A stretch of 64,000 nucleotides of DNA from Rhizobiaceae bacterium (GTDB taxonomy: Bacteria; Pseudomonadota; Alphaproteobacteria; Rhizobiales; Rhizobiaceae). The stretch lies in NCBI GenBank assembly GCA_905339215.1, contig CAJPFN010000051.1, positions 1 to 64,000 on the forward strand, in the 5' to 3' direction. The notes under the pieces are model-generated. The model saw only the letters and a program-made list of their open reading frames with translations. It did no database searches and was not told the origin of the DNA. The translations under genes were made by a program, and so were the position numbers. This document shows, in pieces, positions 1 to 9,046 of the stretch. The stretch's first letter is position 1. The number at the start of each line of letters is the position of its first letter.

Positions 1-38
1 TCCCGCGAGAATTCCACGCAATGGGCGCGAAACCGCCG

Positions 39-734
39 TCAGACCGTCAGGAACCTGCGCACGTCCGCGCGGTCGAGATCCTCGGCGGGGCCGGTGTGGA
101 CGATCAGCCCGCGATCCATGATGTTGACCTCGTCGGCGAGACCGCGGCAGAAGTCGAGATACTGCTCGACGAGCAGTACCGCGATACCGGCCTGGTCACG
201 AAGGTAGCGGATGGCACGGCCGATGTCCTTGATGATCGACGGCTGGATCCCCTCCGTCGGCTCGTCGAGAACGAGCATTTTCGGCCGCATGACCAGCGCG
301 CGGCCGATGGCCAACTGCTGCTGCTGGCCTCCCGACAGATCGCCGCCCCGGCGCGAAAGCATCTGCTTGAGCACCGGAAACAGCTCGAAGACGTGTTCTG
401 GGATCGTCCGGTCGGTCCGCTTCAGCGGCGCGTAGCCCGACTCCAGATTCTCGCGCACCGTCAGCAGCGGGAAGATCTCCCGTCCCTGCGGCACGAATGC
501 GATGCCCGACCGGGCGCGATCGTACGCCGCGCTCCGGCCGAGCGCCTTCCCCTCGAAGGCAACGCTGCCCGACGTCAGCCGGTGGTGGCCGACGATCGAT
601 CTCATGAGGCTGGTCTTGCCGACGCCGTTGCGGCCGAGCACGCAGGTGATCTTGCCGGCATCCGCCTTGAGCGACACGCCGCGCAGCGCCTGGGCGGCAC
701 CGTAGTGGAGCGTGGCGTTGGTCACTTCCAGCAT
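39..734 (-). CDS. urtE: Urea ABC transporter ATP-binding protein UrtE
   Basis: One of the two cytoplasmic ATPases that power urea import through the UrtBC membrane channel. The 231-residue protein starts at MLEVTNATLHYG and has Walker A GRNGVGKT at residues 34-41, the ABC signature LSGGQQQQLAIGRAL and Walker B MLVLDEPTEG, all normal for the LivF/UrtE class. I reject an upstream in-frame extension because it is low-complexity Arg-rich sequence that reads into urtD. It is the last urt gene, separated from urtD by about 214 bases in which I see no gene. The order A-B-C-D-E supports UrtE over a branched-chain amino acid LivF. Urease genes often follow but would lie outside the window. Confidence 0.93.
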   Translation of the reverse strand: MLEVTNATLHYGAAQALRGVSLKADAGKITCVLGRNGVGKTSLMRSIVGHHRLTSGSVAFEGKALGRSAAYDRARSGIAFVPQGREIFPLLTVRENLESGYAPLKRTDRTIPEHVFELFPVLKQMLSRRGGDLSGGQQQQLAIGRALVMRPKMLVLDEPTEGIQPSIIKDIGRAIRYLRDQAGIAVLLVEQYLDFCRGLADEVNIMDRGLIVHTGPAEDLDRADVRRFLTV

Positions 735-948
735 GTTTCGCCTCCTCCGGCCGCGATCCCGGTGCCCTTGCCGACGCGGCCGCCGCCCCGCCGGCCGAAA
801 AGGGACAAGGTCCGTCGCCGCGGAGGCCAAACGCGCGACATTACACCCAGCCCTTCGTGTGGCCGGCGGAACGGCGACCAACCCGGCGCCGACGGGCCGA
901 TCCGGCCGCCAGCGGACAAGAAGCGTTCGATCGGAACCCGCCACATCG

Positions 949-1704
949 TCATCTCCCCAAATAGACCTCGATGACGCGCGGATCGCTCGAGACATGGTCG
1001 AGCGAGCCCTCCGACAGCACCGAGCCCTCGTGCAGGCAGGTGACCTTGACGCCGAGTTCGCGGACGAAATGCATGTCATGCTCGACCACGATGACGGAAT
1101 GGGTCCTGGCGATGTCCTTAAGGAGACGCGCCGTTTCCGCCGTCTCGGCGTCGGTCATGCCGGCGACCGGCTCGTCGACGAGCAGCAACTTCGGGTCCTG
1201 CGCCAGCAGCATGCCAATCTCCAGCCACTGTTTCTGCCCGTGGGAGAGGCTCGCCGCCATGTCGCTGCGCTTCGTCTCCAGACGGGTCACGGCGAGGATC
1301 TCGTCGATGCGCCGGTTCTCCTCGGCCGAGCGCCGGTGGAACAGGGCGGGAAAGATCGAGCGCGGTCCTTTCAGCGACAGGACCAGATTGTCCTCCACCG
1401 TATGGCCTTCGAAGACGGTCGGCTTCTGGAACTTGCGGCCGATGCCCATGGTCGCGATGTCTGCCTCATCGTGGCGCGTGAGGTCGACCGAGCCGTCGAA
1501 GAAGACCTCACCCGCGTCGGGACGCGTCTTGCCGGTGACGATGTCCATCATCGTGGTCTTGCCGGCGCCATTCGGCCCGATGATCGCGCGCATCTCGCCG
1601 CGGTCCAGCACCAGCGACAGATTGTTGATGGCGCGAAAGCCGTCGAAGGAGACCGACACGCCGTCGAGATAAAGGATGGTACCGCCCTTCCTACCCATCA
1701 GCAT
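949..1704 (-). CDS. urtD: Urea ABC transporter ATP-binding protein UrtD
   Basis: Second ATPase of the urea importer, LivG/UrtD class, 251 residues. Visible motifs are Walker A GPNGAGKT at residues 43-50, the characteristic UrtD signature SHGQKQWLEIGMLLAQDP, and Walker B LLLVDEPVAGM followed by the switch histidine in VIVVEHDMHF. The ATG overlaps the stop of urtC (ATGA), which indicates translational coupling; a second ATG two codons later is an alternative start. The unusual Q-K-Q-W signature in place of GGQQ is a family trait of UrtD and helps separate it from LivG. Confidence 0.94.
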   Translation of the reverse strand: MLMGRKGGTILYLDGVSVSFDGFRAINNLSLVLDRGEMRAIIGPNGAGKTTMMDIVTGKTRPDAGEVFFDGSVDLTRHDEADIATMGIGRKFQKPTVFEGHTVEDNLVLSLKGPRSIFPALFHRRSAEENRRIDEILAVTRLETKRSDMAASLSHGQKQWLEIGMLLAQDPKLLLVDEPVAGMTDAETAETARLLKDIARTHSVIVVEHDMHFVRELGVKVTCLHEGSVLSEGSLDHVSSDPRVIEVYLGR

Positions 1705-2927
1705 CACTCCGCCGGCTGCGGTTCGGGTGTCGCAGCACCCAGCCCGCGAGGTTCGGCCTGCGCCGGAGGCGTGGCCCGCACGATCGCCGGCGCATCGCCC
1801 GGGGGCGGCGCATCGGCCTCCGTCCGCCGCCGCTCGCTGCGCTCGCGCAATTGGTCCCATAGGCCAAGCACGCCCCTCGGCAGGAACAGCGTCACGCAGA
1901 CGAACAGCCCGCCCAGCGCGAACAGCCACAGATCGGGCAACGCGCCGGTGAAATAGGACTTGCCCGTATTGACCAGCAGCGCCCCGATGATAGGTCCGAC
2001 GATCGTGCCGCGCCCGCCGACGGCGGTCCACACCACAACCTCGATCGAGTTGGACGGGTCGAACTCGCCGGGATTGATGATGCCGACCTGTGGCACGAAG
2101 AGCGCGCCGGCGATGCCCGCCATCACCGCCGACACGGTGAAGGCGAACAGCTTGATGTTCTCCGGCCGCCAGCCGAGGAAGCGCGTCCGGCTCTCGGCGT
2201 CGCGCACCGAGATCATCAGCTTTCCGAACTTCGAACCAACGATCCGCCAGGTGACGTAGACCGCCAGCGCCAGCGCCACCGCCGAAGCCGCAAAAAGCGC
2301 CGAGCGCGTCGAACCTGCCTGCACGTTGAAGCCGAGGATGTCCTTGAAGTCGGTCAGGCCGTTGTTGCCACCGAAACCCATGTCGTTGCGGAAGAAGGCA
2401 AGCAGCAGCGCATAGGTCAGCGCCTGGGTGATGATCGACAGGTAGACGCCGGTGACACGGCTCCTGAAGGCGAACCAGCCGAAGGCGAAGGCAAGCGCAC
2501 CTGGAACGAGGACCACCATCAGTGCGGCGAACCAGAACTGGTCGAAGCCATACCAGAACCATGGCAGTTCCTTCCAGTTGAGGAACACCATGAAATCCGG
2601 GAGGATCGGATTGCCGTAGACTCCGCGGTCGCCGATCTGGCGCATCAGGTACATGCCCATGGCGTAGCCGCCGAGCGCGAAGAAGGCGCCGTGACCGAGG
2701 CTGAGGATGCCGCAATAGCCCCAGACCAGATCGAGGGCGAGGGCCAGCATCGCATAGCAGAGATACTTGCCCACCAGCGCGACCATGAAGGTCGGCACGT
2801 GGAACATGCTGGTCTGCGGCACGGCAAGGTTGAGCACCGGCACCAGCACCGCGGCCGCGAGGAGGACGAGGATCGTGGCGAGGACGCGTCGGTCCGCGCC
2901 GGAAGCGAAGAAGCGGCCGGTGATCAT
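1704..2927 (-). CDS. urtC: Urea ABC transporter permease UrtC
   Basis: Inner-membrane permease of the urea importer (LivM class), 407 residues with a run of hydrophobic segments from about residue 15 to 345. The start MITGRFFASG overlaps the urtB stop by the same ATGA arrangement seen at urtC/urtD. The C-terminal 50 or so residues form a Pro/Ala/Glu-rich cytoplasmic tail after the last membrane segment (from about RERSERRRTEAD). I regard the tail as a lineage extension, since it is not needed for transport in shorter homologues. With UrtB it forms the heterodimeric pore. Confidence 0.93.
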   Translation of the reverse strand: MITGRFFASGADRRVLATILVLLAAAVLVPVLNLAVPQTSMFHVPTFMVALVGKYLCYAMLALALDLVWGYCGILSLGHGAFFALGGYAMGMYLMRQIGDRGVYGNPILPDFMVFLNWKELPWFWYGFDQFWFAALMVVLVPGALAFAFGWFAFRSRVTGVYLSIITQALTYALLLAFFRNDMGFGGNNGLTDFKDILGFNVQAGSTRSALFAASAVALALAVYVTWRIVGSKFGKLMISVRDAESRTRFLGWRPENIKLFAFTVSAVMAGIAGALFVPQVGIINPGEFDPSNSIEVVVWTAVGGRGTIVGPIIGALLVNTGKSYFTGALPDLWLFALGGLFVCVTLFLPRGVLGLWDQLRERSERRRTEADAPPPGDAPAIVRATPPAQAEPRGLGAATPEPQPAE

Positions 2928-4540
2928 GCTTCCACCGCCCTGCCCTTCAGCGCGAACAGGCCGCGCGGGCGCTTCTGGATGAAAAGGATGATCAGCACGA
3001 GCACGAGGATCTTGCCGAGCACGGCGCCCGCGTAGGGCTCGAGGAACTTGTTGAGGATGCCGAGCGACATGGCGCCGACCAGCGTCCCCCACAGATTGCC
3101 GACCCCGCCGAAGACGACCACCATGAAGCTGTCGATGATGTAGCCCTGGCCAAGATTGGGCGACACGTTGTCGATCTGCGACAGCGCCACGCCGGCGATG
3201 CCGGCAATACCGGAGCCGAGCGCGAAGGTGAGCGCGTCGACCCACGGCGTCCTGATGCCCATCGAGGCAGCCATGCGCCGATTGGCGGTCACGGCGCGCA
3301 TCTGCAGGCCCCAGGGCGTTCGCTTCATGACGTACAGGAGCACCGCGAACACGCCGAGTGCGAAGAGAACGATCCAGAAGCGGTTCCAGGTCAATGCCAT
3401 TTGGCCGAGGTCGAAGCCGCCCGACATCCACGAGGGATTGCCCACCTCGCGGTTCGTCGGTCCGAAAATGGTGCGCACCGACTGCTGGAGGATCAGCGAT
3501 ACGCCCCAGGTCGCCAGCAGGGTTTCCAGCGGGCGCCCGTAGAGAAAGCGGATGATGCCACGCTCGATGGCGAGCCCGACCGCTGCGGCCACCAGGAAGG
3601 CGAGCGGCAGGGCGAAGGCGAGCGACCAGTCGAACAGGCCGGGAAACGACGTGCGGATGACGTTCTGGACGACGTAGGTCGTGTAGGCCCCGAGCATGAC
3701 CATCTCGCCATGCGCCATGTTGATGACGCCCATCACGCCGAAGGTGATGGCAAGTCCGATCGCAGCAAGCAGCAACACCGAGCCGAGCGAAATGCCGTAC
3801 CAGACGTTCTGGCCGGCGGCCCACAACGCGAGACGAGCGCCCATCTGCGCGATCGCACTTTCCGCCGCGTCCCTGACAGTCCCTTCCGTGCGTGCCGCGA
3901 CGGCTGTGAGCAGCGACAGCGCGTCGCGATCGCCTCGCGCCTCGACCACCGCGATCGCGGCGATCTTCTCCTCGTCGGAGCGGTCGGAGACCAGGATCGA
4001 GGCCGCTCGCGCCTGTTCGAACCTCGTCTTTACGGATGCCACGGTTTCGCGCTCGATCGCGGCGTCCAGCGCCTCGATGTTGGCGGCGTCGGGCGTGCGG
4101 AACATCGTGTCGGCGGCCGCAAGACGCGTCGCCGGGTCGGCCGATCCGAGCGTCAGCCCACCGAGCAGGTCGCGGATGACGCGCCGCAGCCCGTTGTTGA
4201 CCTTCACCTTGGCGATGTCGGCCTTCTGAGCCTCGCCAGCCTTTTCGCCGGTCAGCGGATCGAGAAGCGTGACAGTTTGTCCAGCTTCCTTGCCGACGAA
4301 CACTGCGGCGTCGGCCTTGCGGACGAAGAGGTTGCCTTCGGCGAGCGCCAGAAGAACCGGCTCAACCGCCGGGTCGCCGGTCGCGGCGAGTTCGCGCACG
4401 ACGGCTTCGGTGGCCTTGAAATCCTTGGCGGTGGCAAATTTTGCGATCGTCTGGCGCAGCCCGGCCTCGTCGGCCGAGGCGAGACAGAGCCCTGCGGCGA
4501 CGAAGGCGACGAACAAGGCGAAGACGCGCGGGATTCTCAT
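2924..4540 (-). CDS. urtB: Urea ABC transporter permease UrtB
   Basis: Second permease of the urea importer, 538 residues. It starts with a signal-like hydrophobic segment (MRIPRVFALFVAFVAAGL), followed by a periplasmic region of about 200 residues with repeated short helices, then the LivH-like permease core from about residue 245 (VLLLAAIGLAITFGVMGVIN). This extra N-terminal domain is typical of UrtB and separates it from LivH, which lacks it. The gene lies about 100 bases after the end of urtA, with a strong hairpin between them, so its expression may differ from that of the binding protein. Confidence 0.93.
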   Translation of the reverse strand: MRIPRVFALFVAFVAAGLCLASADEAGLRQTIAKFATAKDFKATEAVVRELAATGDPAVEPVLLALAEGNLFVRKADAAVFVGKEAGQTVTLLDPLTGEKAGEAQKADIAKVKVNNGLRRVIRDLLGGLTLGSADPATRLAAADTMFRTPDAANIEALDAAIERETVASVKTRFEQARAASILVSDRSDEEKIAAIAVVEARGDRDALSLLTAVAARTEGTVRDAAESAIAQMGARLALWAAGQNVWYGISLGSVLLLAAIGLAITFGVMGVINMAHGEMVMLGAYTTYVVQNVIRTSFPGLFDWSLAFALPLAFLVAAAVGLAIERGIIRFLYGRPLETLLATWGVSLILQQSVRTIFGPTNREVGNPSWMSGGFDLGQMALTWNRFWIVLFALGVFAVLLYVMKRTPWGLQMRAVTANRRMAASMGIRTPWVDALTFALGSGIAGIAGVALSQIDNVSPNLGQGYIIDSFMVVVFGGVGNLWGTLVGAMSLGILNKFLEPYAGAVLGKILVLVLIILFIQKRPRGLFALKGRAVEA

Positions 4541-4572
4541 CGATGGCGAACCGTCGTTTTCCGGGGGGAAGA

Positions 4573-4596
4573 CCCCGGGCGGCGGACCGCCCGGGG
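4573..4596 (-). promoter_or_regulatory. Intercistronic hairpin between urtA and urtB
   Basis: A perfect 10-bp inverted repeat (CCCCGGGCGG / CCGCCCGGGG) with a 4-base loop lies in the roughly 100-base gap between the urtA stop and the urtB start. In the direction of transcription no clean U-tract follows it, so it looks more like an mRNA-stabilising or partial-termination hairpin than a full terminator. Such hairpins are common after the binding-protein gene of ABC importer operons, where they favour higher levels of that protein. The role is inferred; the repeat itself is plain in the sequence. Confidence 0.6.
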
Positions 4597-4642
4597 ATGT
4601 TCGCTGCCGGCCGCAACGGGCGCCGGCTCGTTCAGGCGTGGG

Positions 4643-5947
4643 TCAGTTCGTGCCCTTGCCGCCGCACTTGCCTGTGGCGACGTTGAAGTTGCCGCAGGAC
4701 ATCGGCGCACGCCAGTCGGCGATCAGGTCCTTGGAGTCGGGCAGGTAGTCCGACCACTCGTCGCCGACCACGAGGCCGGAAGTCTGCCACACCGTCTCCA
4801 TCTGGCCGTCGGCCTGGATCTCGCCGATGAGAACCGGCTTGGTGATGTGGTGGTTCGGCATCATGGTGGAATAGCCGCCGGTCAGGTTTGGCACGGAAAC
4901 GCCGATAATGGCATCGATGACGGCGTCCGGATCGGTGGTGCCGGCCTTCTCGACGGCCTTGACCCACATGTTGAAGCCGATGACGTGGGCTTCCATCGGG
5001 TCGTTGGTGACCCGCTTCGGGTTCTTCGTGTATTCCTGCCATTTGGCGATGAAGTCGGCATTGTCCGGTGTGTCGACCGACTGGAAGTAGTTCTACGCGG
5101 TCAGATGACCAACGAGCGGACCGGTATCGAGACCGGCGAGTTCCTCTTCGCCGACCGAGAAGGCTACGACCGGGATATCCTCGGCCTTGATGCCCTGATT
5201 GCCGAGTTCCTTGTAGAACGGCACGTTGGCGTCGCCATTGATGGTCGACACGACGGCGGTCTTCTTGCCGGCCGAACCGAAGTTCTTGATATCGGTGACG
5301 ATGGTCTGCCAGTCGGAATGTCCAAAGGGCGTGTAGTTGACCATGATGTCTTCCTTGGCCACGCCCTTCGACTCGAGATAGGCCTGCAGGATCTTGTTGG
5401 TCGTCTGCGGGTAGACGTAGTCGGTACCGGCCAGCACCCAACGCTCGACGCCTTCGCTTTCCATCAGGTAGTCGACGGCGGGAATGGCCTGCTGGTTCGG
5501 CGCAGCGCCCGTGTAGAACACGTTGCGCTGGCTCTCCTCGCCCTCGTACTGGACGGGGTAGAACAGCAGCGAGTTCAGTTCCTCGAACACTGGCAGGACG
5601 GACTTGCGCGACACCGAGGTCCAGCAGCCGAACACCGCCGATACCTTGTCGACCGCAATCAGCTGGCGGGCCTTCTCCGCGAACAGCGGCCAGTCCGAGG
5701 CCGGGTCGACGACGACGGCCTCGAGCTTCTTGCCGAGCACGCCGCCCTTCTTGTTCTGCTCGTCGATCAGGAACAGCATCGTGTCCTTGAGCGTGGTCTC
5801 CGAGATCGCCATCGTTCCCGACAGCGAATGGAGGACGCCCACCTTGATCGTGTCGTCGGCGGCGAGCGCCGGCGCCGACATGCCCACTCCAGCGGCAAGC
5901 AGGCCCGCCGACACCAGATACTTCATTCCCGAGAAAGCTTCCCTCAT
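4643..5947 (-). pseudogene. urtA: urtA, urea-binding protein, interrupted by an in-frame amber codon
   Basis: Periplasmic urea-binding protein of the UrtABCDE importer. Reading starts at [15 protein letters not shown], six bases after a strong GGAGGT, and begins with a signal peptide (cleavage near PALAADD). The frame is clean to codon 284 (GPLVGHLTA), then meets TAG at 5095-5093, then continues in the same frame (NYFQSVDTP ... NDPMEAHVIGFNMWVKAVEK) to a normal C terminus GGKGTN at 4643. UrtA proteins have Trp at this point (H-L-x-A-W-N-Y-F), so the change is a single-base TGG to TAG. The downstream 150 codons are intact. This means a very recent mutation, a sequence error, or suppression. 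Full length would be about 434 residues, normal for the family. Confidence 0.9.
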
Positions 5948-5990
5948 ATGTCTACCTCCGACCAAGGGTTACGTTGCACCGCACAACGCA

Positions 5991-6007
5991 AAGCAACCCA
6001 TGTGCCA
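5991..6007 (-). promoter_or_regulatory. Sigma-54 (RpoN) promoter of the urt operon
   Basis: On the minus strand the sequence TGGCACATGGGTTGCTT fits the -24/-12 consensus TGGCAC-N5-TTGCW exactly, with GG and GC dinucleotides correctly spaced. It lies about 45 bases upstream of the urtA ATG, and the GGAGGT ribosome site falls between them. Transcription would start near 5980. Nitrogen-regulated (NtrC/RpoN) control fits a urea importer. I could not find a convincing NtrC palindrome in the 200 bases upstream, so the activator is inferred. Confidence 0.75.
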
Positions 6008-6210
6008 GATGCGAAAAGGAGATTGTGAAAGCGATTTTCTCCCGTTTTTACAGCAACTTGGCACGGGAGCGCAGGTCGATGGCGGAGAGCCGGGCGCGAC
6101 CGTTAAGAAAGAATTGAGGATTCTTTACGCAGGCCGCAATGTGCCAGACTAAATAATAGGCACGAAAGGATGCGTGACTATTTCATGGGCAGATCGCCTG
6201 CGGCGCGTTT

Positions 6211-8814
6211 TCATCCGCCCTGAAGAACGTCCTTGACCGTGCTGGCGAGCTGCTTCAGCGAGAACGGTTTCGGCAGGAAGCCGAAATGCGCGTCCGCGGG
6301 CAGGTTCTTGGCGAAAGCGTCCTCGGCATAGCCCGAGACGAAGATGAACTTGATGTCTGGCTGAAGCTTGCGCAACTCGCCGAGCAGCGTCGGCCCATCC
6401 ATTTCGGGCATGACGACATCGGATACGACTATGTCGACCTTGCCGCCGAGTTCATGGAAGACCTCGAGCGCCTCCACACCGGATGATGCCTCGTGGACCG
6501 TGTATCCGCGCGAGGTCAACGCCCGCATGCCGCCCATGCGCACGGCATCCTCGTCCTCGACCAGCAGCACCACGGCCGAGCCGGAAAGATCCTTGCTCGA
6601 TTCCGCCTGCTTCGGCGCCGGCGTCTCTTCGGGCCTGGCTTCGCGGACATCCCCGGCCGGGCCGGCCATCGTTGCCGCCGCTTTTGCCTCGGCGACGTGA
6701 CGGGGCAGAAAGATGCGGAAAACCGTGCCCTTGCCGATGGTGGAGTCGCAGAAGATGAAGCCGCCCGTCTGCTTGATGATTCCGTAGACCATGGAGAGGC
6801 CGAGGCCGGTGCCCTTGCCGACTTCCTTCGTGGTGAAGAAGGGCTCGAAGATCTTCTTCTGCACGGCGGGATCGATGCCGGTGCCGGTATCCTCGACCTC
6901 GACGAGCACGTATTCGCCGTCGACGAGTTCGCGATGGCCGAAGCTCCGGCATTCCGAAGTCGGGACATTGCGCGTGCGGATCGTCAGCTCGCCACCCTTC
7001 GGCATCGCGTCGCGCGCGTTGACCGCGAGATTCACGACCACCTGTTCGAACTGGCCGATGTCCACCTTCACCTGCCACAAGTCGCGCCCGTGCTCGACCT
7101 TCAGCTTGACGTCGCTGCCGACCAGCCGCGAGAGCAGCATGCGGATGTCCGCGAGCACATCGGTCAGGCTGAGCACTTCCGGCCGCAGCGTCTGCTTGCG
7201 CGAGAAGGCGAGAAGCTGGCGCACCAGCGACGCCGCACGGTTGGCGTTCTGCTTGATGTTCATGATGTCCGGGAAGGACGGATCCGACGGCCTGTGGCTC
7301 GTCAGGAGCAGGTCGGACGCCATGATGATGGCGGTGAGAACGTTGTTGAAGTCGTGGGCGATGCCGCCGGCAAGCTGTCCGACCGCCTGCATCTTCTGGC
7401 TCTGCGCCATCTGCAGCTCGAGGGCCTTCTGCTCCGTCGTCTCCACGGCGTAGACGATCGCCGCCTCCTCGGCGCCGTCGCCGGCGCCATCCGCCACCGC
7501 ATTGACGTAGAAGCGCATGTGGCGCTCCTCGTTGTCGGGAAGCACGGTATCGATCGGGGAAATGTCCGCCTGGCGCTGTTTCGCCCGGTCGAGCGCGGTG
7601 GCAAAGGCCGCCCGGTCGCGTTCGTGGATGACCGTGTCCAGCCGGATGCGCCGGTCGATCGCATCGCGGTCGACCACGCTGGAGAACAGCGACAGGAACG
7701 GCGCGTTGGTGCGCAGGATGCGTCCCTGCGCGTCGACGCCGGCGATCGCCATGGGCGTGGAATTGAAGAAGCGCGTGAAGCGCACTTCGGACGCGCGCAG
7801 ATCGGCGGAAGAATCCTCGCCCTGCGTCCGGTTGAGAACGATCGTGCGGGCGGGACCGGGCGTCCCCTCCCGGCTGGCGCTGACGCGATGCATGAATCGG
7901 ACTGGCAGCGCTTCGCCGGTGACCGTGGCGAGATCGAGGTCGATGACGGCGTTGCGCGTCGAGCCGGGATCGGCCTTAACCGAGCGGACGAGAGCCATGC
8001 CGTCGCCGGCGACGATTTCGCCGAGCGTAAGGGCGCCGGGCGAGAAAGACGCCAGGTCGATGCCCAACCATTCGGCAAGCGTGGCGTTAATATAGGTGAC
8101 GCGTCCTTCGGGATCGGCGGAGAAGAAGCCCGCCGGCGCGTGGTCGAGATGGTCGATCGCCTTCTGCAGGTCGAGGAAGAAGCGTTCTTGTTCGGCGCGC
8201 TCGCGCGAAATGTCGGCAATTTGCCAGCCGAGCAGCGGCTGCCTGTGGCCAGGTACGTTGAAGGCGCGGCCGAGGACGCGGTACCATCGGGCGCCCGGAT
8301 TGGAGCCGGGCCTGATCGCCTGCGACAGGCGGAACTCGCCGTCGCCGTCGTGGCCGTCGCGCAGCGCCGACGCAACCGCGACGACGGTCGACGCCGCCTC
8401 GGGAATGTCGGAAAGCAGGCTTTCGACCGTCTTGACGTCGGCTGCGGATGTCGCCCCCGTCATGTCCGCGTAGGCGCGATTGGCATAGATGACGCGCCCC
8501 TTTGTGTCGGTCACCACCAACCCTTGCGCCAGGGAATCGACATAGGCCTTGGACAGTTCGTCGGCCGTCGAACGCGGCGCGATCTGCATGAATCCGATTG
8601 CGGTCGCGAACAGGAAACCGACGCCGATCATTGCCAGGATGCCCAGCATGCCGAGGAGAAACGGGTCGCCGAGTTGTTCGCGGAAAACGGCGAAGACAAA
8701 CGCCGCGCCGGTCAGGACTATGACGAAGACGACAAGCCTGGTAACCGCGCCGGGGCGCATGTTCTGGTCGACGATGGGGACCGGATAGAACTCGGTGCGG
8801 GATTCCCTGGCCAT
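6211..8814 (-). CDS. cckA: Hybrid sensor histidine kinase CckA
   Basis: Cell-cycle kinase that feeds phosphate through ChpT to CtrA in alphaproteobacteria. The 867-residue protein starts at MARESRTEFYPVPI with two membrane segments (about residues 24-44 and 52-80). PAS-type sensor domains follow (about 90-450), then HisKA with phospho-acceptor His487 in GGIAHDFNNVL, an HATPase domain (GTGIDPAV, GKGTGLGLSMVYG), and a C-terminal receiver with acceptor Asp799 in VVSDVVMPEMDG. The HDFNN H-box and GYAEDAF near the end are typical of CckA. An alternative start at 8892 (MIQPDGRER) has a good GGGAG site and would add 26 residues. The gene stands alone, downstream of no cotranscribed gene. Confidence 0.92.
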   Translation of the reverse strand: MARESRTEFYPVPIVDQNMRPGAVTRLVVFVIVLTGAAFVFAVFREQLGDPFLLGMLGILAMIGVGFLFATAIGFMQIAPRSTADELSKAYVDSLAQGLVVTDTKGRVIYANRAYADMTGATSAADVKTVESLLSDIPEAASTVVAVASALRDGHDGDGEFRLSQAIRPGSNPGARWYRVLGRAFNVPGHRQPLLGWQIADISRERAEQERFFLDLQKAIDHLDHAPAGFFSADPEGRVTYINATLAEWLGIDLASFSPGALTLGEIVAGDGMALVRSVKADPGSTRNAVIDLDLATVTGEALPVRFMHRVSASREGTPGPARTIVLNRTQGEDSSADLRASEVRFTRFFNSTPMAIAGVDAQGRILRTNAPFLSLFSSVVDRDAIDRRIRLDTVIHERDRAAFATALDRAKQRQADISPIDTVLPDNEERHMRFYVNAVADGAGDGAEEAAIVYAVETTEQKALELQMAQSQKMQAVGQLAGGIAHDFNNVLTAIIMASDLLLTSHRPSDPSFPDIMNIKQNANRAASLVRQLLAFSRKQTLRPEVLSLTDVLADIRMLLSRLVGSDVKLKVEHGRDLWQVKVDIGQFEQVVVNLAVNARDAMPKGGELTIRTRNVPTSECRSFGHRELVDGEYVLVEVEDTGTGIDPAVQKKIFEPFFTTKEVGKGTGLGLSMVYGIIKQTGGFIFCDSTIGKGTVFRIFLPRHVAEAKAAATMAGPAGDVREARPEETPAPKQAESSKDLSGSAVVLLVEDEDAVRMGGMRALTSRGYTVHEASSGVEALEVFHELGGKVDIVVSDVVMPEMDGPTLLGELRKLQPDIKFIFVSGYAEDAFAKNLPADAHFGFLPKPFSLKQLASTVKDVLQGG

Positions 8815-9046
8815 GCGCCTCTTGCCTGTCGTGCCCTGGGCGGCGCGGGGTCGCGTGATTCCGGGCCGTTCCCGCCCGTCCGGTTGAATCATATTCTCCC
8901 TTCCCGGAAAAGGGCCGAGCGAGAAAACCCCATGGAAATCGGATCGTGAGCGCACGGACAGGAAAACATTCGGCGCAAACTTGCCGACGCCGCCCCTCGC
9001 GTTCTAGTGTCCGCCATCGCTACGTTCCGTGGGGGAGGACCGGCCG

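Noticed and set aside
722-952. 76-codon minus-strand frame between urtD and urtE
   Set aside because: Gly/Arg/Pro-rich, overlaps both neighbours and has no ribosome site or known motif.
5093-5095. Recoding of the urtA TAG as pyrrolysine
   Set aside because: The expected residue is Trp, the organism type lacks the pyrrolysine system, and no surrounding recoding element is visible.
3401-6028. 875-codon plus-strand frame opposite urtA/urtB
   Set aside because: It lies antisense to well-supported urt genes and its translation is Arg/Asp/His-rich without domains.
6136-6146. Second TGGCAC on the minus strand upstream of urtA
   Set aside because: No TTGC follows at the required spacing, so it is not a second sigma-54 promoter.
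6493-8949. 818-codon plus-strand frame opposite cckA
   Set aside because: Antisense shadow of a clear kinase gene; composition typical of GC-skewed noise.
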